From: Klebsiella pneumoniae
GTDB taxonomy: Bacteria; Bacteroidota; Bacteroidia; Flavobacteriales; Flavobacteriaceae
Length of the DNA stretch: 9,142 nucleotides
Reading direction: 5' to 3'
Assembly (NCBI GenBank): GCA_943325355.2
Contig: CALPPA020000060.1
Span: 1-9,142, forward strand
Under the pieces are notes generated by a model that saw only the letters and a list, made by a program, of their open reading frames with translations, did not search any database and was not told the DNA's origin. The translations under genes were made by a program, and so were the position numbers. Shown one piece after another: positions 1-6,203 of this stretch. Position 1 is the stretch's first letter. Every line of letters begins with the position of its first letter.

Positions 1-152
1 TATACATTAATATCACAAAATAAGATAATTTAAGAACACGAAAAATGTTATGAGAATCATTTAAATGTAAATGTTATTTATGAAATCAGCACAATTATTT
101 ATAGCCATTTCTAAAGATTGTAAATCAAAATTAAGTTAAAATTTCATATTTA
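1..152. other. AT-rich left flank with no recognised feature
   Basis: This is the sequence downstream of the TonB-C-like gene. It has a short CATTTAAATG palindrome (58-67) and AT-rich runs, but I found no coding frame, no convincing hairpin with a T-tract and no RNA gene. A terminator for the minus-strand gene is not evident. Confidence 0.5.
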
Positions 153-1691
153 TTAATTGGATCTACTATATGTATTTATTGTGGATTTAGATGAATCTTG
201 CGGAATGTAGGAGCTAGATTTTAGAACAACTGGAATCCTATATGCAAATCCAATTGCTACGCCATTATAGTAAGCTGGTTTATATATATTGGGATGTCTT
301 TTTAATATTTCCTCCAATTCATTTGCAATAATAGGATTTGGCGCTTGTACTTTTAACACAACAATTTTTCCATCAGCGGCTACACTAAAAGCACAATAGG
401 TTCTAATATCTCCCACGATTTTTGTATCATTAATAATATTATGGTTTATATTTTTTACAATATAGGAACTAATACTTTCATTGAAGCATTTTTTCAATTC
501 CTCAGGGGAATCCGATTTTTCGCAATATTTATCATAACAAGGCGTTAGAAAGACATTTGGTTTGTCATTGCACTGAATAACTATTTTATTATTATATTCA
601 ACTGTAAAAATTGTATAAGAATAACTCTCCAATACATTTGTAGATTTTATATTTAACTTTTCAAAAGGGAATTTATTAAAAATTTCGATGAGTTTTTTAT
701 TCAATATTTCGCTACGAGAACTAGCTGTAAGGTTGTTTAATTTTCCTTTCTTGCTTATAGTAAAATTTATACTAATTTTATTAGGAAACTTCAGGAAAGG
801 ATATTTACTTATTTCTTCTTCGGTAATAAAATTTTTAAAATGAAGTGCTAATTCACCATTTGGGTTTAGGGTAGAATCTTTGGATTTAATTACATCTTCA
901 GCGTATGTTTCATTAGTAGTATCTACAATTAAGGAGACTGAACCGGTAAAAAAAAGTCTTGTAGGTTTGCCGTTGCGCAAAGGAGGTGTTTTGGCCACGG
1001 GGAATAAAGAAATAACTCGAATTAGTTCTTTAGTCAGACTATCAGAAGGTGTTTTGCAGTTTATTTTTTCAATTGTTCCTTTTTCAGTAATTAAGAAATT
1101 GGGTTTTAAATTTATTTTGCCTAAAATCTTGGCATATTCTATAGCTTTAGGAGAAAGATTTTTTACTATATGTTCTTCTAATTTTTTATTGATACACGAT
1201 TCCATTTTACTAAAGCTAGTGGTTGAATCACAACCTTCGAAAATAGGTAATTGATCATAAACGATATTGGTACTACAATTAATAATAGTTTTATCATTTT
1301 CAAATGATAAAATCTGCAGAAGATATTGATTTGATTGATTTTTTTCTGGAATATTAAATTTTTCAAAACCATAATTTTCCAATATTGACTTTATTCTTAA
1401 ATTTAATTCAATATAGGGAGAGGTTATTACTATTTTAATGGGTTTGTTTTCATTATTCAACTCAAAATGTACGAAAACACGTTTTTTTTTGGATGCAGTG
1501 TCACTATATTTGAAAGTTTCGAATAAACTTGGGGCTAGTTTGCTTTTAAAATAGGCGGATAAAGTATTATTTGGGCTGGGTTGTGCATAGTAATCAAATT
1601 CAGCAAATTTGTCTTTAAATTTTTTTGGTTCGGATTGTGAAAACAGAATACTTGAAAAAGTAAAGAAAAATAAAAGAAGTAATTTTTTCAT
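153..1691 (-). CDS. Secreted protein with duplicated TonB-C-terminal-like modules
   Basis: Exported protein of 512 residues and unknown role. The N-terminus (MKKLLLLFFFTFSSILFSQ) is a signal peptide, probably cut near residue 19, which places the protein in the periplasm or on the outer membrane. The body reads as two copies of an A-B pair: A1 about 68-140, B1 about 148-256, A2 about 303-378, B2 about 384-490. The B modules look like TonB C-terminal domains: a strand ending in a dG-hydrophobic turn, a helix with L..EL..ILKRHP, then KPAYYNGVAIGF followed by a final IPVVL-type strand. At the A/B junctions both copies keep an 'IINC/VIQC' strand, a Cys-containing turn (FEGCDS; LTPCYDKYC) and an 'IVKN' helix. 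There is no N-terminal anchor helix or ExbD domain, so it is unlikely to be a classical TonB energy transducer. I chose ATG at 1689-1691. An upstream TTG at 1728-1730 overlaps the likely -7 promoter box and would add 13 residues ahead of the signal peptide. Real gene: very likely. Function: unknown. Confidence 0.8.
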   Translation of the reverse strand: MKKLLLLFFFTFSSILFSQSEPKKFKDKFAEFDYYAQPSPNNTLSAYFKSKLAPSLFETFKYSDTASKKKRVFVHFELNNENKPIKIVITSPYIELNLRIKSILENYGFEKFNIPEKNQSNQYLLQILSFENDKTIINCSTNIVYDQLPIFEGCDSTTSFSKMESCINKKLEEHIVKNLSPKAIEYAKILGKINLKPNFLITEKGTIEKINCKTPSDSLTKELIRVISLFPVAKTPPLRNGKPTRLFFTGSVSLIVDTTNETYAEDVIKSKDSTLNPNGELALHFKNFITEEEISKYPFLKFPNKISINFTISKKGKLNNLTASSRSEILNKKLIEIFNKFPFEKLNIKSTNVLESYSYTIFTVEYNNKIVIQCNDKPNVFLTPCYDKYCEKSDSPEELKKCFNESISSYIVKNINHNIINDTKIVGDIRTYCAFSVAADGKIVVLKVQAPNPIIANELEEILKRHPNIYKPAYYNGVAIGFAYRIPVVLKSSSYIPQDSSKSTINTYSRSN

Positions 1692-1718
1692 AAAAATAGA
1701 GTTGTACAATGTAGTTCT

Positions 1719-1750
1719 CAAAAGTATCAAATTACTTTGAAACTCTTCAA
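1719..1750 (-). promoter_or_regulatory. Bacteroidota-type promoter for the TonB-C-like gene
   Basis: On the minus strand, TTG (1748-1750) is followed after 21 bp by TACTTTTG (1719-1726), a full match to TAnnTTTG with spacing in the accepted range. Transcription would begin near 1712, giving a leader of about 20 nt before the ATG at 1691. This is the main reason to reject the upstream TTG start. Confidence 0.55.
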
Positions 1751-1771
1751 TACTCTTTGTACTGTTTTTAC

Positions 1772-1805
1772 AATTGGCAACTTAACAATATGTAATTGGA
1801 CAACT
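1772..1805 (-). repeat. Direct repeat upstream of the promoter
   Basis: On the plus strand, AATTGGCAACTT (1772-1783) and AATTGGACAACT (1794-1805) form an imperfect direct repeat with a period of 22-23 bp, about two helical turns. It starts about 21 bp upstream of the -33 element of the promoter at 1719-1750, where an activator would sit. Both copies contain GTTG on the minus strand. This may be a regulator site or chance in AT-rich DNA. Confidence 0.25.
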
Positions 1806-1825
1806 ATCAATACCCGATTATTTCC

Positions 1826-2482
1826 TTATTTAACAGGATTAATATTAGTATAACAAATTCTTACAAAATAAACGAACCAGCTAATAATCCCTATGAATTT
1901 GAATCCGTCCTCAATTAACCATGAACCAGGCAGATAGATGCCCATTGAATATACAATATCAAGATCCATTATTACAGAACTTCCCAACAGAACAAATGCA
2001 AGAAGGAGCAAAACGTAGTCGGATTTAAGAATAACTTTACGAAAGAAATATAGTAGCGCTACAACAGATAAGCCATAGAAAATATAAAAGAAAATCTCGT
2101 TCAGATTCAGATAATCTGGAAATATTACATCATGAAACAAAAAAAGATCATCGGCCAACAGCAGTAAAGTCAAAAGTCCCGCAAAAAAGAAAAACTGATA
2201 TAAGATTTTAGGTCTGCCTGGATTGCGGGCGATTTTTGCTGAAAAGAAAAGAATGGCTATTGTGAAGCACCAAAATATTATTCCTATATTTGATAGTATT
2301 CCTGTATAAGGTTTACCATTAAGTAATTGAATCGGATCACGCGTAATGTAACTTAAATTGATACCGTTCATTTTTGCGAAAACATATAACAAAGCCAAAA
2401 AAAACAATGTTGGCACAAAAATTTTCGCAAATAAAAGCAACGAGTCTTTCTTAAAGATCGTTTCTAAGGTTAGATTTTTCAA
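1826..2482 (-). CDS. Six-helix integral membrane protein of unknown function
   Basis: A 218-residue inner-membrane protein that I do not recognise as a named family. Predicted helices lie at about 15-37, 60-81, 93-113, 128-148, 155-175 and 193-210. Polar residues sit in or at the ends of helices: a LADDLFLFHD stretch at 109-118 (D111, D112, H117, D118), MDLD at 172-175, and EDGFKF at 191-196 beginning the last helix. A cluster of Asp, His, Glu and Lys at helix ends suggests a metal site, a membrane hydrolase or an ion path, but this is inference. The start is TTG at 2480-2482: no in-frame ATG precedes it before a stop, and the first internal Met (residue 38) would remove helix 1. There is no clear Shine-Dalgarno sequence. 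It is separated by 257 bp from the reductase gene upstream and by 134 bp from the next gene, and probably has its own promoter. Confidence 0.8.
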   Translation of the reverse strand: MKNLTLETIFKKDSLLLFAKIFVPTLFFLALLYVFAKMNGINLSYITRDPIQLLNGKPYTGILSNIGIIFWCFTIAILFFSAKIARNPGRPKILYQFFFFAGLLTLLLLADDLFLFHDVIFPDYLNLNEIFFYIFYGLSVVALLYFFRKVILKSDYVLLLLAFVLLGSSVIMDLDIVYSMGIYLPGSWLIEDGFKFIGIISWFVYFVRICYTNINPVK

Positions 2483-2504
2483 AATAAAATGATTTACAGT
2501 TAAA

Positions 2505-2533
2505 CAATACTATTAAATTTAGATTTTCTGCAA
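2505..2533 (-). promoter_or_regulatory. Proximal promoter candidate for the membrane-protein gene
   Basis: On the minus strand, TTG (2531-2533), an 18-bp spacer and TAGTATTG (2505-2512) match the Bacteroidota consensus with one mismatch in the -7 box. Transcription would start near 2498, giving a short leader of about 16 nt before the TTG start codon. Confidence 0.4.
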
Positions 2534-2593
2534 TATCTTCAGAACGAATTACCATTCAGAACGGTTTCTACAATTAGCTTATATTCGCTACAT

Positions 2594-2606
2594 ACTAGCG
2601 TAGTAG
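2594..2606. promoter_or_regulatory. 13-bp palindrome TACTAGCGTAGTA, possible operator
   Basis: TACTA and TAGTA are perfect inverted halves around GCG. The overlapping CGCTA/TAGCG pair (2586-2600) gives a second inverted repeat in the same spot. It lies just downstream of the distal -7 box, where a repressor could block initiation. No known regulator consensus was recognised. Confidence 0.25.
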
Positions 2607-2609
2607 TAA

Positions 2610-2639
2610 CAAATATAAAAATAATAATTTTATTACAAA
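2610..2639 (-). promoter_or_regulatory. Distal promoter candidate for the membrane-protein gene
   Basis: On the minus strand, TTTG (2636-2639), an 18-bp spacer and TATATTTG (2610-2617) match the consensus fully. It would give a leader of about 120 nt. The palindrome at 2594-2606 would lie across the transcription start. It could act in tandem with the proximal candidate. Confidence 0.35.
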
Positions 2640-2674
2640 AACATCAAACGCACTTTGATATAAAAACCAAACTT

Positions 2675-2711
2675 ATAAAAACCAAAAAACTTCACTATTT
2701 AGAGAAGTTTT
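2675..2711 (-). terminator. Intrinsic terminator of the PaaE-like reductase gene
   Basis: AAAACTTC (2686-2693) and GAAGTTTT (2704-2711) are perfect 8-bp inverted arms with a 10-nt loop that can pair further (CT/AG after an A-A mismatch). Read on the minus strand, the hairpin runs into a T-rich tract (TTTTTTGGTTTTTAT). It begins 29 nt after the stop codon at 2740. Confidence 0.7.
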
Positions 2712-2739
2712 CGTTTATTATAGGAATCTGTAATCTAAT

Positions 2740-3792
2740 TTAAACATCATCATAATCCACCACAATTTCTGCGGAGGTTGGACACGCTTGACAAGTAAGA
2801 ATCAATCCTTCAGCGATTTCGCTATCTGTAAGTATCGAATTTTTCTTCATTTCGGCAGTTCCTGATTTTACTCGGGCGAGACAGCTGCTGCAAATGCCTC
2901 CTTGGCAAGAATACGGAGCGTCAATGCCTTGTTTTAGTGCTGCTTCGAGTATGGTTTGTTTTTGCGACATTTCGAAAGTTGTTTCGTCGTCGTCAACAGT
3001 AATGGTGATTTTAGTGTGACCTTCGTGAGAACTGGCTTCTAGATTTTCGACAATAGAACTGGAGAACAATTCAAACTTAATGGCAGAATCCTTGATGTTG
3101 TGTTCTTTTAAAACCTTGGTCACCGTGTTGATCATTTCTTCTGGCCCACACAAATAGAATTTGTCAAAATCTAGTTCCTTGTGTTTGTTGTTCAAAACAA
3201 AATTCACAACCGATTTATCGATTCTTCCAAAAAGTGCCCCATCAGCTTTGGCTTGACTATAGACATAATGCACAAATAATCGTCCGGTATATTTCAGCTG
3301 TAAATCGTGTAATTCCTGATGAAAAATAGTTTCCTCTGGCGATTTATTTCCGTAAACCAAAACAAAAGAACTTTGCGGTTCACTTTTTAATACTGATTTC
3401 AGAATTGACATTACAGGCGTAATTCCGCTTCCGGCTACAAAAGCAACATAGTTTTTTTGGTGGTGACTTTCGGGTTCAAAAGTAAATTTTCCTTCCGGTT
3501 TTCCCACTTCAAGAATATCGCCCGCTTTTAGTTTGGTGTTAGCAAATTGTGAAAACGCACCGTTTTTTACTGCTTTCACAGCAATTCTTAATTCACCGCT
3601 TTCTGGGGAGGAACAGATGGAATAAGCACGACGAATTTCTTTGCCGTCCAATGTTAATCTTAAATTTAGGTATTGACCCGCAATAAAAGTGTAGTCGGAT
3701 TTGAATTCCTCGGGAACATTAAAAAGTATGGAAACTGCGTCTATAGTCTCGCGTTTTAGGTCTTTTATGATGAGTTTTTTGAATAAAGGCAT
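2740..3792 (-). CDS. Ferredoxin-NADP reductase-like protein with 2Fe-2S domain, PaaE type
   Basis: Cytoplasmic flavin and iron-sulfur electron-transfer protein of 350 residues. Domain order matches class IA dioxygenase reductases and PaaE: an FAD-binding barrel with RAYS (55-58) and GAFS (78-81); an NAD(P)-binding domain with GSGITP (121-126), VLVYGNKSPEETIF (144-157) and CGPEEM (215-220); and a C-terminal plant-type ferredoxin domain. The cluster ligands C296, C301, C304 and C334 show the classic CX4CX2CX29C spacing, with an extra Cys at 337. It should move electrons from NAD(P)H through FAD and the cluster to a partner oxygenase or other acceptor. No paaABCD or other oxygenase gene is visible nearby, so the partner and a phenylacetyl-CoA role are unproven. 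I chose ATG at 3790-3792 because an upstream in-frame start at 3822 would lie ahead of a likely -7 box and add ten residues before MPLFKKLIIK, where the family fold begins. It ends in a strong terminator and is probably monocistronic. Confidence 0.92.
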   Translation of the reverse strand: MPLFKKLIIKDLKRETIDAVSILFNVPEEFKSDYTFIAGQYLNLRLTLDGKEIRRAYSICSSPESGELRIAVKAVKNGAFSQFANTKLKAGDILEVGKPEGKFTFEPESHHQKNYVAFVAGSGITPVMSILKSVLKSEPQSSFVLVYGNKSPEETIFHQELHDLQLKYTGRLFVHYVYSQAKADGALFGRIDKSVVNFVLNNKHKELDFDKFYLCGPEEMINTVTKVLKEHNIKDSAIKFELFSSSIVENLEASSHEGHTKITITVDDDETTFEMSQKQTILEAALKQGIDAPYSCQGGICSSCLARVKSGTAEMKKNSILTDSEIAEGLILTCQACPTSAEIVVDYDDV

Positions 3793-3805
3793 TGAATTTT
3801 TTTTG

Positions 3806-3813
3806 CAAATATA
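3806..3813 (-). promoter_or_regulatory. Possible -7 box for the reductase gene
   Basis: TATATTTG on the minus strand fits TAnnTTTG exactly, but no TTG lies 17-23 bp upstream. It would put the transcription start only a few bases before the ATG at 3792. It may be a weak or activator-dependent promoter, or chance. Confidence 0.3.
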
Positions 3814-3854
3814 GTAAACCAAAAAAAATATAGAAGTTTATAGGTTTAGAAGTT

Positions 3855-3883
3855 TTTGCTATTGTAACAATTTTCTACTTTTA
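3855..3883 (+). promoter_or_regulatory. Promoter for the DUF5687-ABC operon
   Basis: TTTG (3855-3858), a 17-bp spacer and TACTTTTA (3876-3883) match the Bacteroidota promoter with only the last -7 base off. Transcription would start near 3890, giving a leader of about 25 nt before the ATG at 3916. It lies back-to-back with the reductase gene in the shared 123-bp divergent region. Confidence 0.5.
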
Positions 3884-3915
3884 ACAACTAATCACAAAAC
3901 CAAACCACAATTACT

Positions 3916-5382
3916 ATGATTAAAAAATTTCTTTATCTCGAATGGAAGGCTTTTATACGTTCCGCCTCTTTCGGTGCAAACTTGGCTATAAAAATCCTGG
4001 TCGGTTTTTTTGCGGTGTATTTTACCCTAGTTTTTTTGGCTATAGGAATTGGGGCATTTTATATTTTGAAGAAAATGAATTTAGACCCCATTGTTACCAT
4101 CAATAAATTTATGATTTATTATTTGGTGTTTGATTTAGTGTTTCGACTTTTGTTGCAAAAAATTCCCGTAATGAATATTCGACCGCTATTGGTTTTTCCT
4201 ATAAAAAAATCCACAATCGTTCATTTTTCGTTAGGAAAAACGGTCTTGTCCTATTTCAATTGGTTTCACGCTTTTTTCTTTCTTCCTTTTAGTATCGTTT
4301 TGATTTATGAAGGATATGATGTGTTGTCTGTGATACTTTGGCATACGGCAATAGTTTCACTAATTTACAGTAACAATTTTGTAAATATTATATTAAGCAA
4401 CAAGGACAATTTATTTGCTATTTTCGTTGGAATTGCTGCCATTTTTTGCGGATTGCACTACTATGGTTTTTTTGATATTACGAATTACACCGCTCCTTTT
4501 TTTGATGCTCTTTTCAATACCTATTGGGCTTTTCTGATTCCGATTGTGGTTTTAATAGGTTTGTATCGCTACACTTTTGAATATTTCAAAAATGATTTGT
4601 ATCTCGATGCGGGACTTTCTACAAAACACGATATTGCAAAAACGGAGGATTTGACTTGGTTGAACCAATTTGGCACCATTGGAACCTTCTTGAAAAACGA
4701 CATAAAATTGATTAAAAGAAACAAAAGGTCTAAAACCACGGTGATTATGAGCGTTTTGTTTCTTTTTTATGGCTTGCTTTTTTTTACCAATAGTATTGAA
4801 GCTTACAACAATCCTTATATGCATATTTTTGCTGGAATTTTTGTGTCCGGTGGATTCTTAATCACTTTTGGGCAATTTGTCCCAAGTTGGGATAGTGCTT
4901 ATTACCAGTTAATGATGACGCAAAATATTCCTTACAAAGGCTACTTGAGTTCGAAATGGTGGTTGATGGTGATTGCAACAGTAGTGACAACAGTCCTTGC
5001 TTCTTTTTATCTTTATTTTGGATGGCAAATATACATGACCATAGTTGTGGGTGCGATTTATAACATTGGTGTTAATTCTCATTTGGTTTTACTTGGTGGA
5101 GCCTATACAAAAACCCCGATAGATTTAAGTTCTGGAAAAGGCGCTTTTGGAGACAAAAAAGCGTATAATATAAAAACAATGTTAATCTCGATTCCGCAAT
5201 TGGCCTTACCTGTTTTGCTTTTTTGGGCAGGTTCTTCTTTGGCAAATGCCAATGTCGGATTGACGTTAGTAGCTTCGGCAGGAATATTGGGATTTGCCTT
5301 TAAAAACAAAGCATTTTCCTTGATTGAAAAAATTTATAAAACTGAAAAATACGCAACCATAGCAGCATACAAACAAAAATAA
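3916..5382 (+). CDS. DUF5687 family ABC-2-type permease
   Basis: Polytopic inner-membrane protein of 488 residues, the usual size for DUF5687, a family found in Bacteroidota and often paired with an ABC ATPase. The opening MIKKFLYLEWKAFIRS is characteristic. I count about eleven or twelve hydrophobic segments, among them 22-50, 66-82, 108-131, 136-160, 165-185, 203-218, 275-291, 302-322, 350-369, 370-394, 420-437 and 445-462. A cytoplasmic stretch around 250-273 (FGTIGTFLKNDIKLIKRNKRSK) resembles the N-terminal LEWKAFIRS element and starts the second membrane half, which suggests two related halves. It probably forms the membrane channel of an exporter driven by the ATPase encoded 57 bp downstream. 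The substrate cannot be told from the sequence. Start is ATG at 3916, close behind a good promoter. Confidence 0.88.
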   Translation: MIKKFLYLEWKAFIRSASFGANLAIKILVGFFAVYFTLVFLAIGIGAFYILKKMNLDPIVTINKFMIYYLVFDLVFRLLLQKIPVMNIRPLLVFPIKKSTIVHFSLGKTVLSYFNWFHAFFFLPFSIVLIYEGYDVLSVILWHTAIVSLIYSNNFVNIILSNKDNLFAIFVGIAAIFCGLHYYGFFDITNYTAPFFDALFNTYWAFLIPIVVLIGLYRYTFEYFKNDLYLDAGLSTKHDIAKTEDLTWLNQFGTIGTFLKNDIKLIKRNKRSKTTVIMSVLFLFYGLLFFTNSIEAYNNPYMHIFAGIFVSGGFLITFGQFVPSWDSAYYQLMMTQNIPYKGYLSSKWWLMVIATVVTTVLASFYLYFGWQIYMTIVVGAIYNIGVNSHLVLLGGAYTKTPIDLSSGKGAFGDKKAYNIKTMLISIPQLALPVLLFWAGSSLANANVGLTLVASAGILGFAFKNKAFSLIEKIYKTEKYATIAAYKQK

Positions 5383-5397
5383 TATTTTCACAGTACG

Positions 5398-5415
5398 GAC
5401 AACTCGCGAGTTGTC
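5398..5415. repeat. Perfect 18-bp palindrome between permease and ATPase genes
   Basis: GACAACTCGCGAGTTGTC is fully self-complementary and G+C richer than its surroundings. As RNA it can fold into a 7-bp stem with a CGCG loop. No T-tract follows on the plus strand, so it does not look like a standard terminator. It could be an operator, an mRNA-processing or attenuation hairpin that sets the permease:ATPase ratio, or a copy of a dispersed short palindromic repeat. Confidence 0.6.
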
Positions 5416-5439
5416 TCAACACATTTAAAAATAAAAATA

Positions 5440-6135
5440 ATGATACAAGTACAAAATCTTTCGAAATCATACAACGGAACCACCGTATTAAAAATAGACA
5501 CATTAGAAATTCCAAAAGGACAAAGTTTTGGTCTTGTGGGAAACAATGGCGCAGGGAAAACAACCTTCTTTAGTTTAATATTGGATTTAATTCAACCTTC
5601 GACGGGACATATAATTAACAATGATGTTCAAGTAAATACCAGCGAAAACTGGAAGCCATTTACAGCTTCTTTTCTGGACGAGAGCTTCTTGATTGGGTAT
5701 CTCACGCCTGAAGAGTATTTCTATTTTATTGGCGATTTACGCGGTCAAAACAAAGCCGATATCGATGCTTTATTAGCCAAACACGAAGAATTTTTTAACG
5801 GCGAAATCTTGAAAAATAAAAAATATTTAAGGGATTTATCCAAAGGAAACCAAAAGAAAGTGGGAATTATTGCTACTCTAATTGGTAATCCAGAAGTGGT
5901 AATTCTCGACGAGCCGTTTGCGAATTTGGATCCAACTACCGTAAGCCGATTGAAAAAAATTATCAAAGAATTAGCCCAAAACCCCGATATTACTGTTTTG
6001 GTTTCAAGCCACGATTTGCAACATACTGTAGAGGTTTGTAGTCGAATAGTTGCTCTGAACAAAGGCGAAGTAGTAAAAGATATTCAGACCTCGGCAGAGA
6101 CTTTACAGGAATTGGAAGTGTTTTTTGCGGTTTAA
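5440..6135 (+). CDS. ABC transporter ATP-binding protein (ABC-2 type partner)
   Basis: Cytoplasmic ATPase of 231 residues with one nucleotide-binding domain. Visible motifs: Walker A GNNGAGKTT (34-42), signature LSKGNQKK (133-140), Walker B VVILDEP (153-159) with catalytic E158, D-loop NLDP (162-165) and switch H191 in SSHD. The Q-loop position appears to hold Glu (E81 in FLDES), as is common in ABC-2 exporter ATPases. The signature has K-G-N rather than G-G-Q, also seen in this group. Its length leaves no room for a second domain, so it should act as a homodimer under the DUF5687 protein encoded just upstream. No separate promoter is visible in the 57-bp gap, so the two genes are probably co-transcribed. 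Start is ATG at 5440. The substrate is unknown. Confidence 0.92.
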   Translation: MIQVQNLSKSYNGTTVLKIDTLEIPKGQSFGLVGNNGAGKTTFFSLILDLIQPSTGHIINNDVQVNTSENWKPFTASFLDESFLIGYLTPEEYFYFIGDLRGQNKADIDALLAKHEEFFNGEILKNKKYLRDLSKGNQKKVGIIATLIGNPEVVILDEPFANLDPTTVSRLKKIIKELAQNPDITVLVSSHDLQHTVEVCSRIVALNKGEVVKDIQTSAETLQELEVFFAV

Positions 6136-6154
6136 ATGTCAATATTTCAAAAAG

Positions 6155-6195
6155 AAACGTATTTTTACCAGTCATTATACTAAAACGTACTTTTA
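6155..6195 (+). repeat. 13-bp direct repeat upstream of sprE
   Basis: AAACGTATTTTTA (6155-6167) and AAACGTACTTTTA (6183-6195) match at 12 of 13 positions with a 28-bp period. The second copy overlaps a perfect 12-bp palindrome ACTTTTAAAAGT (6189-6200). Both copies contain -7-like sequences (TATTTTTA, TACTTTTA), but neither has a TTG at proper spacing. They occupy most of the 68-bp gap before sprE, so they could be promoter or regulator sites. I see no confident promoter here, and read-through from the ABC operon is possible. Confidence 0.35.
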
Positions 6196-6203
6196 AAAGT
6201 TAA

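Noticed and set aside
880..1254. Open plus-strand frame of 124 codons opposite the secreted protein gene
   Set aside because: It lies wholly antisense to a well-supported gene with a signal peptide and repeated modules. Its translation shows no domain or targeting signal and it has no promoter.
1692..1730. N-terminal extension of the secreted protein to a TTG at 1728-1730
   Set aside because: The extension overlaps the consensus -7 box at 1719-1726 and would bury the signal peptide 13 residues in.
4552..4824. Open minus-strand frame of 90 codons within the DUF5687 gene
   Set aside because: It is antisense to a conserved membrane protein, with no start context and no recognisable content.
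5398..5415. Intrinsic terminator between permease and ATPase genes
   Set aside because: The hairpin is not followed by a T-tract on the plus strand, and the two products are expected partners, so termination here is unlikely to be complete.
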